The notes under the pieces: model-generated
What the model saw: only the letters and a program-made list of their open reading frames with translations
Databases searched by the model: none
Told to the model about the DNA's origin: nothing
In this document: piece after piece, positions 10,193-21,388 of the stretch
Layout of the letters: each line of letters opens with the position of its first letter
Position numbering within the stretch: position 1 is the stretch's first letter
Position numbers and translations under genes: made by a program
From: Zarea fungicola
Taxonomy: Eukaryota > Ascomycota > Sordariomycetes > Hypocreales > Cordycipitaceae
Length of the DNA stretch: 64,000 bases
Direction: 5' to 3'
Assembly (NCBI GenBank): GCA_900169235.1
Contig: FWCC01000145.1
Span: 62,001 to 126,000, forward strand

Positions 10193-11332
10193 CTACTTGG
10201 TCTTTTTATGACCACCTAGAACCTTGTTGAAGCGTATGGCAAGTTGCTGCACCGTCCCAGCCCCCCATCGACCTTGTAAAGCATCCCAACCAATGCTTGT
10301 AAATCTTTTGGCTCTAGCAAACATTTGTTCTTCATATAATCTGGTCGCCTTGTCAATATTTCCAGGACTTGCGATGATAGCAGCAGCAAGCTCTACCGCA
10401 TCTTCCATTGCTACGTTTACGCCCTGGCCAGAGAACGGAGTCATCAAGTGTGCCGCATCACCGACAAGTGTCACGCCCTGTTTATGTGGCCACTCTAGTC
10501 CCGGCGGCAGCGTGTGCAGAACAAGTGGCTGGATACGGTCGTCAGACGCGTCAATGAACCGGAGCAAATCAGGATGCCAGTCGCTATATTGTTGACGGAG
10601 CAGGGCCCTTGTGGCAGCAGCGTCGCCGAGATCGAACCCGGTTTGTTCAAGCCAGTCCGCGGGCCTCCGGCCGACGGCCAATATGCGAACCGACCCGTCG
10701 CCATTTCTCTGGATGAACAAACTCTGCTCGTCTGCGTCGCCGTGACAAAAGAAGCTGCCCCGGCCTACCATTTCACCCAGCTCAGGATACCGAGCATTGA
10801 TGTCTGATATCCATAACTGCAGCCCCGAGACTCCGCTGTAAAATGGTGGAATGTACGTCAACGCGGTGCGGACCTTGGACCATGCCCCGTCGGCGCCGAC
10901 AACCAGGTCGAATCCAGACTCGGAACCGTCGGTAAATTGCACCGTCCCGTTTTTGACTTCAACGACCGTCTTCCCCCATTGAATTGTCTCTGGCCGAAGT
11001 GCATCCAGAAATATCTTGCGAAGCTGGCTGCGGTCAATTTCGGGTCGACCCGTGTCGATTGCGCGAAGTTCCAAGTGAGTCTTGTTGCTTTTGTCAACGA
11101 GGATAAAATCCTCGCTATCGTAGCGCGCGAGTTTTAAAAACTCATCCCAAAGGCCTGACTCCTTGATGGCTCTCTGGCCGGTCTCGACGTGAATGTCAAG
11201 GGTAGTGGCCGGCCATTCTTCAACGGCTGCATGCTGTTTCTCAAACACTGTGAATTCAACACCGTGGTTTTGCAAGATACGAGCTAGAGTTAAGCCAGCT
11301 GGTCCAGCGCCAATGATTGCGATTCGTGTCAT
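10193..11332 (-). CDS. FAD-dependent monooxygenase (TetX/aromatic hydroxylase type)
   Basis: 379 residues, single exon. I start at the ATG giving MTRIAIIGAGPAGLTLARIL, because this begins the Rossmann FAD motif GxGxxG directly. The longer ORF adds 63 residues without homology character. A TATA-like TATAAATA lies close upstream (about 11355-11362, minus strand). Family landmarks are the GAGPAG dinucleotide-binding fold at the N-terminus, the mid-protein DLVVGADGAWSKVR (the DG motif) and the second FAD motif GVTLVGDAAHLMTPFSGQGV near residue 300. The family uses NAD(P)H and O2 to hydroxylate small aromatic or polyketide-like substrates. The neighbouring thioesterase and CoA racemase/transferase suggest a metabolite cluster; the substrate is unknown. 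Confidence 0.88.
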   Translation of the reverse strand: MTRIAIIGAGPAGLTLARILQNHGVEFTVFEKQHAAVEEWPATTLDIHVETGQRAIKESGLWDEFLKLARYDSEDFILVDKSNKTHLELRAIDTGRPEIDRSQLRKIFLDALRPETIQWGKTVVEVKNGTVQFTDGSESGFDLVVGADGAWSKVRTALTYIPPFYSGVSGLQLWISDINARYPELGEMVGRGSFFCHGDADEQSLFIQRNGDGSVRILAVGRRPADWLEQTGFDLGDAAATRALLRQQYSDWHPDLLRFIDASDDRIQPLVLHTLPPGLEWPHKQGVTLVGDAAHLMTPFSGQGVNVAMEDAVELAAAIIASPGNIDKATRLYEEQMFARAKRFTSIGWDALQGRWGAGTVQQLAIRFNKVLGGHKKTK

Positions 11333-11909
11333 GGTTGTGAATTTTGAACTCTTATTTATACATTGAGAGGTACTCAAGGTCTTCCCCAACTTTAAATAAT
11401 GCGAGCAGTGAATTTGGCGCAGATAAGCTCCGTAATAAATTGCCCCTGTTTGGAGGTCGAGCTTTGCTTCCGTGGCTGGCTTAGTGTCTGTCTTGGTCAA
11501 TAGCTCACTGGCGATGCTCAATTATATCCAAGAGCAGAGTAGCGTGTGTGTTATTTGTCTTGAGCCGCTCACGAATCGGCTTATTGTCTGTCACCAATCT
11601 CACCTAAAAATAGGAGAGGCCCAATAAGAATACAGTTTTGAGTAACACTGGATTTTTTTCTTACAGTGGCTAGCTCTGTTACCGTAAGTGGACACTAAGT
11701 CGAGGTGTGCTATCATGGCACTAAAATCTGATACGAGGGCCCTGTTGAAAACGGCCGCGTGTTTTACTCAGACAGAGAACTCAATCAGCTACTTGCCATC
11801 AGGCGCAATAATCGAAGTGAAGGGAATGCTTGCGGCCGTCATCAAGCTGATATCCAATGCGCCGCTTGGATAGCGTGGTGTCTAGGTGTCATTCGCCTAT
11901 GTCTAGTGT
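11333..11909. other. Intergenic between two leftward genes
   Basis: Contains the promoter of the FAD monooxygenase and the 3' region of the hotdog thioesterase gene. No further gene or repeat recognised. Confidence 0.4.
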
Positions 11910-12560
11910 CTATAGTCTAGCCACCGTTTCTCCTTCGAGGAAAAGAGCCTCAGCCTCTGCAAGCACTGCACCATTCCCATCTTCAACCACTGACTGCAGC
12001 CACGCCTTGCGGCCCTTGGTCCTCCTTTCCAGCCAGGTACGAGTCATATAAATAGCCGGTGTCACCATCATTTTTTTGTACCTAACAGTAAGCTCCAGAG
12101 TGAAGCAGTTGCCGCCTTGGGAGCTGAACAAGTGAGCCGTCGTGGCCATCGAGGCATCTATGATGGTAGCAGTGACACCACCATGTGTCACATTCTCATG
12201 GGAATTGACTCCGCTTCCAAGCGCAATGAGACATATAACCTCTCCTGATAATGGCCTCCTGTCATCATCTGCCGCCTGTTGGGTTGCCGTAGCCGAAATA
12301 TGAGACGGGCCGGGGCGGTAGACCGTATGCCATGCGTGTATCGTGTCTGATGTACACATTGTTCCAGACAAAAAAGAATTCTGAGTCGTCTCGTTCCGAT
12401 CATGAGGCCGACGCCAGGCCATTTCAATTGGCGTGAGGCTCGAGTCTGCGAGAATCTGTTGACACCATGTCGGCGATGTAGCGGAGCCAAACACGGCGCG
12501 GGACTCGTCCGAAATCTGCCCCTTGGACTTGGAGAGTGTCGGACTTGTTAGAAAAACCAT
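11910..12560 (-). CDS. Hotdog-fold thioesterase (4HBT/PaaI-like)
   Basis: 216 residues from the first in-frame ATG (12560); the ORF continues upstream but only from a GTG, which fungi would not normally use. The core reads GSGVNSHENVTHGGVTATII, containing the HGG motif and the start of the long hotdog helix. It is followed by beta strands FTLELTVRYKKMMVTPAIYM and VVEDGNGAVLAEAEALFL. Fungal members of this type hydrolyse acyl-CoA or release acyl chains from synthases. A TATATATAG element at about 12710-12718 on this strand lies roughly 150 nt upstream. It shares the next ~800 bp with the divergent CoA racemase/transferase gene, so the two may be co-regulated. Confidence 0.8.
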   Translation of the reverse strand: MVFLTSPTLSKSKGQISDESRAVFGSATSPTWCQQILADSSLTPIEMAWRRPHDRNETTQNSFLSGTMCTSDTIHAWHTVYRPGPSHISATATQQAADDDRRPLSGEVICLIALGSGVNSHENVTHGGVTATIIDASMATTAHLFSSQGGNCFTLELTVRYKKMMVTPAIYMTRTWLERRTKGRKAWLQSVVEDGNGAVLAEAEALFLEGETVARL

Positions 12561-13370
12561 TTCTGGGACAGTCAGGTATTTGTGCGATTCATGCCGTGGA
12601 TTCAATTGCACAAGTATTGCCCTGCACCGACAAGGCCGATGCCACCACTCCTGCGGGCGAACTGCAGTACGTAAATGAAGGAGAAAAAAGTTGATAGGAT
12701 GAGCGATTGCTATATATAGTAGCTATCCCGTAAGTGCCGGTAACCCCACTAGCCTCATTACCAGTGCTTATGCAAGCCACGCAAGAAAGGTTGAAAGGCA
12801 GGCGTTTCGCAGGTCTGTCAATTTTTAAATATGCTCTGTGCTACCGTATACAGCAGTGGTTGACCAAAGAAACGAGCTCGATGAGAGTCTGTTGGTCGGG
12901 CCGCAGCCCTACGGGTGGGTGTTGATGCTGTAAACAATTTCCACTTCTAGATGTTGTATTTCGATACAGGAAATAAGACCGAGCTCTTCACCTTAGGACT
13001 CGGATACGTCGGCTAGTTTCTGTCAGGCACCTCCAATAATGGACCCACGGCCGGTAATAGGAGTGGGACATGTCCGCGACATGCCCGGTGGTGCCGCGTC
13101 GGCCAACTTCCAGAGTAATTACCTGTCGGGTTTCTTTATGGAGGTGCTGTTGGCTTCGGAGTGGAGTAGATTCTTGCAAGTCAACCAACTGTGCGTTTCG
13201 TTCTCAGCTCTACAAAGGTCACTCGAGTACCGGCCAACTACACCCGCGTTAGACCAGGATAAAACTCATACCTCAACAATTATCTCATCGCTGCGATAAC
13301 GATTTTGGGCGACTTTTCATCTCACGAAGCCGGCGTCTAATTGACTGGACATACCCAACAGCGGTTTACA
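12561..13370. promoter_or_regulatory. Shared promoter region of divergent thioesterase and CoA racemase/transferase genes
   Basis: An 810-bp interval between two divergent starts. A TATATATAG element faces the thioesterase. Small ORFs on both strands show no domain. The head-to-head arrangement is typical of co-regulated fungal pathway genes, though no repeated operator is obvious here. Confidence 0.45.
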
Positions 13371-14652
13371 ATGGGCTTACCTCCGTTAACAGGCATTAGG
13401 GTATTGGAGTTGGCTGGTCTCGCCCCAGGTACGTCATCTTCACCGCTACTGATAAAAACCGGCTCTTTAATTCCTGCTAGCCCTGTAATTGACTAACTCA
13501 TTCGCAGCACCCTTTGCTGGCATGATGCTCGCCGATGCTGGTGCCACCATTCTCCGCATCAACCGTCACAACGATGCTCCTGACGACGTGCTGGCGCGTC
13601 GCAAGTCCTCCATTGCCGTGGACCTGAAAGACCCCCACGGCATCGCCTTCCTCAAGACGCTCATCGTAAAAGGCAGCATTGATATTCTCATAGATCCTTT
13701 TCGCCCTGGCGTCCTAGAACGTCTTGGTCTTGGACCTGATGAGCTCCTCTCGCTTAGCCCACGCCTCATCTACGCCCGCATTACAGGCTACCGCCGCGAT
13801 GGCCGCTACTCCGCAATGGCTGGCCACGATATCAACTACATTGGTGTATCTGGTGCACTCTCCCTCCTTGGCGAAGCAGGCCAGCGTCCCGCGCCGCCCA
13901 TTAATATACTTGGTGACTTCGCTGGCGGTGGTGCGATGCTGTTCCAAGGTATAATCCTCGCGCTCCTGGCCCGCATTACCACGGGAAAGGGTCAAGTTGT
14001 CGAGGCCAACATGGTCGACGGCAGCGCGTACCTTGCTACTTTCCCACGCATGGCCCGCGTCACACCAATGGGCAATAAACCTCGCGGCAAGAACATACTC
14101 GATGGTGGATGCCCCTGGTATGGCGCTTATGAAACAAGCGATAATAAATGGATTACGGTTGGTGCTCTCGAGCCGCAATTTTTTGCACAGCTCATCAAGG
14201 GGCTTGGCATGCAGGGGCAAGGCTGGGAAGAGCATCGCGGGGAAGAGGAGCGGTGGCCAGAGCTAAAAAGCATCTTTACAGAAAAGTTTAAAAGAAAGAC
14301 AAGGACTGAGTGGGAAGAAGTATTTGATGGAACAGACGCGTGTGTTGCGCCAGTGTTGAACTACGAAGAGTTACAGGACGATCCAAGCCGCGAGGGCGAT
14401 CAGAGGCCAGCCGTGACGTTGCATGATACGCCATGGCTGGCATTGCATCACGGCAGTTCTCCGCTCATCAGCGAGATGGACCGGGGACAGGGCAACGGCG
14501 TCGCGGGTGACGGGTACCTGCCAACAGTGCTCCATGTCGGTGATGGGGGTGATGATATGCTGAATGCATGGCTTGGCTGGAAGAGAGGCGAGCATTTTGA
14601 GGACAGAAATGGCAGAGGCTTGGCATTGTTGACTCGCAATGCCAAGCTTTAG
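13371..14652 (+). CDS. CoA-transferase family III / alpha-methylacyl-CoA racemase-like protein
   Basis: Exon 1 (13371-13428) and exon 2 (13508-14652) join across a 79-nt intron, phase 1, giving 400 residues and restoring the family N-terminus GIRVLELAGLAPAPFAGMML. The AMACR-type catalytic pair is visible: His in AMAGHDINYIG and Asp in NILGDFAGGG. The conserved segments GKGQVVEANMVDGSAY and CPWYGAYETSD are also present. AMACR epimerises 2-methylacyl-CoAs before beta-oxidation; relatives move CoA between acids. Length matches the family. Together with the neighbouring thioesterase, desaturase and acyl reductase it suggests processing of a branched or unsaturated acyl chain. Racemase versus transferase cannot be settled from sequence. 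Confidence 0.87.
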
Positions 14653-15562
14653 CTTTAGTATCTTTTTTCCTGGTAGGCGGTACAGGCTACCTAAAATGGG
14701 ACCATGCGAAAACGGAACCAAATATTAAATCAGGTTTAATACAAGGAATACATTGACGATTGTTGGTGAGTTGCTGCTCGTCCAACTGTGTTTGAATGCA
14801 CCGCGCATTGTCGATCTAATTATATACGACATTTGGTCGATTTCCAGTACATATGACTACAGGCAATAAAACATGTCGCGTCCCGTCAAGTTTTCTTGTG
14901 GACTAAACTCTCTTGAAATTGGCCCTCTTTCGACTGGCTCTGTTTTCATTTTACAGATAGTACGCGACTGCGCCGCTGATATCACCAGCATTCGGTGGAG
15001 CCGGCAGAGATCCCGCAGCTACCCCTATAGGAACTCGAAGGCACCGTATAGCTAGTTACTTTCTTTCCTCTCTAGGCAAATATAGAAAATTCTCGATCAC
15101 TTTGACGATCCGGAAGGCTCCAACCGTGACACCCTAATCTTAATACACAAGTTTGTTGCAGTTGTACACATCGAAAACATTCGCCTACAACTCGAGGAGC
15201 AATTACTAGGGACTCAAAGCAAGCCAATAATAAGAGGAAACTAGATCAGTGATTCAAGGACGACTAGTGCCTCAGATTGCCTATGAATGCTAAGCATACC
15301 ATCTGAAACTGACACGTCAATGAAGGTCACAAACTTGAAACAGATTGCATTACTTTCAAGTAACAAGAAATCAGTGGGGTTGGTCTTGGCAAATAGCAAA
15401 ATCCCCACACAATGTATCTATTGAAGTGGACCAATCTGGTCCAAAACTATCCGCGCTTTAGGTTATCATATAGTAAAACCTCGACTGTGCGAGTCACACA
15501 GCATTTGGAATTAATCTAATACCACATACACTGCCGCTACTGGTACGAAATTTCACTGAGGA
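14653..15562. other. Intergenic, no supportable gene
   Basis: Holds the 3' region of the CoA racemase/transferase gene and the promoter of the desaturase. ATATAGTAAAA at about 15467 could be a TATA-like element. No repeat or RNA gene recognised. Confidence 0.4.
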
Positions 15563-17182
15563 ATGGCAAGCATATTTGCCATCATGCTGTTCATAGTAAT
15601 TACACTATGCTGCTCAATACAGCCCGCAAGCAGAAATTCGACACGCATTTCATATAAGAACTTGAGAGTCAGCGGTTCTCTAGTACCTTTGCCTCTCTAC
15701 GAGCAATTAAATCATCCAACACTATCACTTCGCGCAATGGAAACTGCCAGGACAGGATTTCAAACTCAACATGAACCTCATCCAACGGAATTGGTGGACG
15801 GTGGTGTACGTATACACGATTTTCCATCTCGTTATGCTTTGAAACTGAAGTTGAAGAAGGGGATAACTGACCTTTTCTGCAGCGAATTAATCAAGAAATA
15901 AGTATCCGTGAACTCCGAAATGCAATTCCTGGCTACTGCTTCCATCCATCGCTGCTATGGTCGAGTTTCTACTTGATTCGAGACCTAACATATTCAGCCA
16001 TCCTGCTGGGTGGCCTCTACTTCTTGCTGCATGTAGAGTTTATAACGGAGTCAACTGTTCTATATTATACCGTTGTTACCGTGTACAGTTTTTCTCAGGG
16101 TATTGTGTGGACTGGTTTATGGGTTATCGCTCATGATTGCGGCCACAGTGCCTTTTCGTCATCAGGTTTAATCAACGACTTGGTTGGTTTCACCTTACAT
16201 TCAGCCCTTCTTGCGCCATATTTCTCCTGGAAGTCAACACATAGGCGTCACCATATATACGCCAACCATGTTGAGAAAGACCTGAACTATGTACCTCCGA
16301 ATCGCTCCGATTATGCCGCAAAACTCGGCCATACAATGCGGATACTGGACGAAGCAAGTCAAGATGCTCCACTTGTTTTGTTCTTCAGAATAGTGCTCCA
16401 ACAGCTGGCAGGATGGAACTGGTATATTCTCTCGAACATCACTTGTCCTCCTTCAGCGGTGATTAAGAAGGGTATGTCGGCCTGGCGGTATAGTCATTTT
16501 GATCCATGGGGAGGGCTTTTTAGGGACACTGAGGTCTTGGCGGTTATTCTGTCTGATATAGGATGTCTGGTGACCATATCCGTCCTTGTCTGGCTCTACA
16601 ATGTCTTTGATTCTTTGGAGACTCTATTTTGGGTATACATTGTCCCATGGATATGGGTAAGCCACTGGATAGGTAAGATATCTGGTATTTTCTCCTGTTA
16701 AAAATGAAATAAATAGCTGATCGTCAATATGCTTCACAGTGATGATAACATATCTTCACCACACACATCCAAACCTGCCGAAGTACACAGCCGAATCATG
16801 GACATTTGTTCGAGGCGCCACAGCTACCATGGATCGTGACTTCGGCATAGCTGGCACGCACTTTTTGCATAATATATCGTCTGACCACGTCACCCACCAT
16901 CTCTTCTCCCGCATCCCCCATTATTATACGAGGATTGCGAGCGATGCTATAATCCCTCTACTCGGCAACCACTATCAAACTCCGGGAAGATTTCGTTACG
17001 AAGACCTCCGAATGGCCTTTCGCGAGTGCCAGTGGGTTAAATTCGACTCGGAGAAGGATAGAGCTCTCGGACTTCATCGTGGTGATGGTGGCCACCCACG
17101 TGACCAAGCTCTTTGGTATCAGGGCGGCGTGAGCCCAACACCAGAGTACAAGATGCGAGGTGCAGCTGTTTTGGCTAAATAG
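15563..17182 (+). CDS. Delta-12-type membrane fatty acid desaturase
   Basis: Three exons (15563-15805, 15883-16672, 16740-17182) join across introns of 77 and 67 nt, giving 491 residues. A second in-frame ATG at 15734 would give 434 residues and lacks the odd hydrophobic leader ASIFAIMLFIVITLCCSIQ, so it may be the true start. All three histidine boxes of the oleate desaturase family are intact: HDCGH in WVIAHDCGHSAFSS, HRRHH in SWKSTHRRHHIYANH, and HVTHH in SSDHVTHHLFSRIPHYY. These bind the di-iron centre. The enzyme sits in the ER membrane and inserts a double bond (or, in acetylenase relatives, a triple bond) in an acyl chain. It lies next to a fatty acyl reductase gene on the same strand. 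Being far from any primary lipid gene, it may serve a specialised product. Confidence 0.88.
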
Positions 17183-18120
17183 TCGACCAATGCTTGATTC
17201 GGTCTTCACGGTTATTTGATCTTACTCAGGAACTATTTCGTTACTGCGTCGGTTTGAGATACCGAGGAGGGGGCATGAAATGCGTTAGTCTCCGCCTGTA
17301 AGCCGACATATGTGACAGATGACAGTAACAGCTAAGCTGCATACTCCGTGGCCCCTTAATGCTTGGCGTGCCTTGATGCGTGGCGGGTCTGGTGGAAGTA
17401 GTTCCTAGTACGAAATGAAGTTGATATGCATACCTTATGTCTAGCTGCTAAATATTACTAATCAAATGAAATATCTTGATAGTTATTGCCAACCCCGTAC
17501 TTAACGGGATATTCCCATCACTGTTCAGCAGTAGTAATAAGAGAATCAAATTACGAACAAGGAATACTAACCAATTGATCAAAAGGGAGTTTCTATCATC
17601 GACACAAAGATACATATTTCCGTCACATTGCTTTCATACCCTCTAACAGCTAGAGCAGAAGCATTGTTCTGAATCTGAAGGTGTCCCGACATATTACATC
17701 TTGTAACCGTTACAGAGCTGCTGCGGACTTGCCATGGTGACGAAGATCGGGGTATGGGCAAAGAACTCCACATGTCGCAGTAACCCCTTTTGCACTCCGG
17801 CATGAAAAGAAAAGCCAAGAAAATACATGGAATGCTGCCTAGGAGTATGTAAATAAGCATTAAAACATAAAATAGTTACATAGCAAACTCCATAAACAAG
17901 CCCTCAACTGGAATGTTTCAATCATGAAACTAAACATAACTAATAGCGATGGTTCACGTCGCCCACCAACTATTGCATAATCAGTACTTAGGAGCAGCCG
18001 AGAATAGCGGGGCCGAATTGAATCTTCCAATATGTATATGTATATATATATATATGACAAAAACATCCTCCCACGGTTGGCAACTGAGTTATTCACTACA
18101 CTAACAGACGAGTCAGCAAC
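17183..18120. other. Interval with a possible MFS transporter relic and the reductase promoter
   Basis: On the minus strand 17579-17860 encodes a hydrophobic segment followed by MPECKRG, reminiscent of the last helix and PE(T/C)KG motif of MFS sugar transporters. A second frame then reads FFAHTPIFVTMAS, as if shifted. No further transporter sequence lies upstream, so at most a 3' fragment remains. An (AT)n run at 18031-18055 precedes the acyl reductase and may supply its TATA element. Confidence 0.3.
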
Positions 18121-19320
18121 ATGTCGTTCTTCGCGGCACAGGTTGTTCTTCTTACTGGCTGTACAGGCCATCTTGGGGCCTGTCTTTTATACAAGATGGT
18201 GTGCACCGTTCCAGCAAAACGAGTGTATCTCCTCATCCGGGGTTCTCAAGAACGTGCCATAGAGGCACTTACTAACTTAATGCCAAATCACTTTCCCGGT
18301 ATTATGGACACTGGCAAGGTACAATTTATTCTAGGTGATATGACTCAGCCTGGATTGGGCATCAGCGACCAGGATCTAAAACGGCTTTGCGAGGATACCT
18401 CTGTTGTTATCCATGCGGCTGCGAATATAGGTCTAAGGGTGCCACTACGAGAAGCTGTTCGCGACAATTGTCTCCCATCTCTCCAACTTGCCAGCATGGC
18501 TACGACGTTTAAAAATTTACGACATTTCGTTTACGTCTCTAGTCTGTACGCTCTCTCTTTCCTGCCAGGTGGGCGTGTACAAGAGAAGCATTATGCGCTG
18601 GATGACCCAGAGCAAATTCTTGACAATATATTGAGCGGAAGAGATCGAGACACATTATCATATGCGTGGCCATATGCGCGCTCAAAACACCTTACCGAGA
18701 ACCTGCTTCTTGTTCGGTTTCAATCCCTGCCCCTTATGATTATTCGACCAGGTTCAATTGGGCCAGCGCTATTTGAACCCTTTGAGCTCTATGGGAAGAA
18801 AGTTTCAATGCCCATCAGCCAGTTTTGCGAAAGACTAATGTATCCTACATCCGTTCCAAACATCTTCCACGTCGCATTGAACTCGGACTCTGGAACCAAT
18901 GTTTTGGATGAAATTCCTGTGGATCTGCTAGCCAACGTTTTGTTGCAACATATTGCTCGCGGTACCAGTGGCCCAGTGCATGCAAATGCGGCTTTTTTCT
19001 TTCCGCGGACGTTTGACGACTTTGTCGAAGATGTAAATAGATGGGTTCCTGAGCCTTGGAGGAGTAAGATGGCAAAGATTGAGTTTAGTACAGATCACAG
19101 TTCTCAAGAATGTCAGCTCGCACGCTTCTATCGCATATTGACCCGGCGCTGGGAGTTCTTGAATGATAGGCAATTGCTTCTCGCCAAGCAAGGACCTATT
19201 GGAGTTTCTTTGCAAGGGCATGACCACGTGGTTTTCCGCAAGAAGAGGATTGAAGAGATTTTTTGCAATGTACTTCCTGTGCTCGAGAGGATGATAGGGA
19301 AGGGAGACTCCAGGTTGTAA
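18121..19320 (+). CDS. Fatty acyl-CoA / thioester reductase-like protein (NAD_binding_4)
   Basis: A single-exon gene of 399 residues with ATG shortly after an AT-repeat promoter. The N-terminus carries the extended SDR nucleotide-binding motif TGCTGHLG. VYVSSLYA and the catalytic YARSK (YxxxK) follow at about residues 180-185, and then MIIRPGSIGPALFEPFELYG, a hallmark of the Male-sterility/FAR family. The FAR C-terminal domain is short. The family reduces acyl-CoAs or carrier-bound acyl thioesters to aldehydes or alcohols with NADPH. No adenylation or carrier domain is attached, so it is a stand-alone reductase. With the desaturase beside it, an unsaturated fatty aldehyde or alcohol is a plausible product (inference). 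Confidence 0.85.
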   Translation: MSFFAAQVVLLTGCTGHLGACLLYKMVCTVPAKRVYLLIRGSQERAIEALTNLMPNHFPGIMDTGKVQFILGDMTQPGLGISDQDLKRLCEDTSVVIHAAANIGLRVPLREAVRDNCLPSLQLASMATTFKNLRHFVYVSSLYALSFLPGGRVQEKHYALDDPEQILDNILSGRDRDTLSYAWPYARSKHLTENLLLVRFQSLPLMIIRPGSIGPALFEPFELYGKKVSMPISQFCERLMYPTSVPNIFHVALNSDSGTNVLDEIPVDLLANVLLQHIARGTSGPVHANAAFFFPRTFDDFVEDVNRWVPEPWRSKMAKIEFSTDHSSQECQLARFYRILTRRWEFLNDRQLLLAKQGPIGVSLQGHDHVVFRKKRIEEIFCNVLPVLERMIGKGDSRL

Positions 19321-19539
19321 CTAACCAAGGACACATCTTTATGGTTGGCAGCTTCTACTGGACAATTGATATATTCATAAATGCACTATTATTGAAGTCC
19401 ACAGCTCTCGAGCTGGTATACGAGAACCCCCACTTGCATCAAGTTGACATAAGTGGGAATTTTCCCTTCATCCCTGCTGTTTGCTGAGCCATAGTTACAC
19501 AAGACGCAGATACGGCAGCCTCGTGCCACTATCTCTCTA

Positions 19540-20420
19540 GCTTGCCAGATCACTACGAGCAACACGAAATGGTTTGTCACTCCTGTCGTTTTCTTCGTTG
19601 TGCTAAGCGCTGCTTCCAGTGCTGTCACCACGTGGCAGCAATTATTCCGTTTACTCCCTACGGTGGCCTTATACCTATGGCTATCTGTTCTACACTTCGA
19701 TTGCAGCAATCAGATGTCTCCTCAGTCAATTGAGGAGGATAACCTCAATAAACCTTGGCGACCAATCCCATCCGGCAAGTTGAGTATTAAGCAGGCTCGC
19801 GTGTGGTACTTCAACGCGACCTAGATCTTTCTCGCTGCTAGTAGCACATTGTTGTGGGGCTTCCGTGAAAGTATCTACGGTATGATCGAGATTTCGCTAT
19901 ATGATCATGCTAGTGGGGCAAGTAGCTAGTGGGGGAAGAATATCATCAATACACTCTTTTTCATGACGGGGCAGTTGTGGGGAGCACGAATGCTGCTAGG
20001 GCCATGAACTCGACAATACTCAATCAGGCGTGCTTCACATAGTGTGGTTTCTTGGCTCTCAATACCTTGACAACTGTGCAGTTACAAGATTTTAGGGATC
20101 AGGCCAGAGACAAGGCTCGCAGCAGACAAACAATGCCGCTGATCATTAGAAATGACAGGGCTCGTTGGATTACAGCAATGTTCATGTTATTCTAGTCAAT
20201 TACTTGCCCCGTATATTAGGGCAGTGCCCTTTGGAGCTACTGTTTTTCTCTTCCACTCTTCATTAGAGGGACATTATCAACTCGTTTATTAATCTGCAGA
20301 TCAGTGACAGCAGATCGCTCAGCCTAGGATTACTATACAACGCTCTGGCTTCCAACTCTCTATGCGGTTCCTCTTCTATCCAGGCAAGAGCTAGTTGGTA
20401 ACCAGAGAAAAGTAACATAG
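19540..20420 (+). pseudogene. UbiA-family prenyltransferase/terpene-cyclase-like pseudogene
   Basis: Conceptual translation shows clear UbiA membrane-protein features. These include LLPTVALYLWLSVLHFDCSN, the motif EEDNLNKPWRPIPSGKLS, and further on TTVQLQDFRDQARDKARSRQ with TMPL. The reading frame is broken by stops at 19822-19824, 19927-19929, 20005-20007, 20040-20042, 20193-20195, 20217-20219 and 20325-20327, with a frame change near 20007. Six of the seven stops are TAG, as expected from G-to-A or C-to-T change at Trp or Gln codons, the RIP signature. Fungal relatives with the NKPWRPIPSG motif include prenyltransferases and UbiA-type sesquiterpene cyclases such as the fumagillin enzyme; which one this was cannot be said. 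It was probably once part of the adjacent cluster. Confidence 0.75.
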
Positions 20421-21388
20421 CTGCCGTTGCGTCAATTCAAATGCAATTCGCTTAGATAATGTTCGGCAGTTAAGCCCATTTAGAAAATAACTCCGCGATA
20501 AATGAGGTGCTGAAAAAGTGGATATTTTACTGAGCAACTGTTGTCCCATCTGTTAAAAACAACGATTCTTCAGTGATATCATGTAATTTTTTCAGCTGCT
20601 ATATAATGTAGCAAACCCTCTGATTTATCTTAACTATGGTGTAGATAGCCAAACAGTACCCATAAATTCAATAGTTTGTGTGTAAATAGAGTGCTTTGGG
20701 TTAATCTACTAACATGTTAACCCTGGGGACCTTTTGATATACTGTATCGAATCTATGTGTAATTTTTGCTCTGCGTGACATTTATAGCTTCGCATCCTCT
20801 AAAGGCTTTGTTCTCCACCAAAACAATTAACATCCCACCCATTGCCTCTATTGGCGTGCTATTCGGGAGCGACACTCCTCATCTCAGCCTTGGTGCATAA
20901 TAATGGCGCACAGCTATACCAATAGTATTTCACAAGCCCATAAATAGTAGCTACAATAGGCCCACATTCTACATGAAAAATTCTTTTAGTGACGCATGTG
21001 CGCGTAGGTGGAGTTAGTGTGGCACGAGGCTTATAAAGTAGTCCTCCCCGTCCCGCCAGCGCAGATTCGTTTGTCTTTCTCTTATTGCTTGCTCCGAGGG
21101 TACCTTCATACCTGGAAGTCAAAGTACGCCAGACTGCAAAGTATCGCCATCGTACTCGTCCGGCCACGAGAGGTGTAGGGTCCTCGGACCGCTGCAATGC
21201 AATGATTACTGCAAGTTGACTTACACAGACGAAAATAAGTCATGGCCGACCATGACAAGCTTCAGTTGCATGTTGATGACATACATCTAGAGCAGCCGCA
21301 GCCCTGTAAAGGCTCCGGGTTCGATCTCTAGATAGGAGATTCTATTACAGCATATAAATAACTCTAGGCCACCTCATTCCAACAACAA
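20421..21388. other. Intergenic, no supportable gene
   Basis: AT-rich DNA after the UbiA pseudogene. A 112-codon minus-strand ORF (20859-21197) has no domain or signal peptide. A B-box-like word GGTTCGATCTC at 21318-21328 stands without a pairing T-stem. Nothing else recognised. Confidence 0.4.

Noticed and set aside
21318..21328. Second B-box word GGTTCGATCTC, possible tRNA
   Set aside because: No T-stem pairing around it and no A box or acceptor stem at the right distance.
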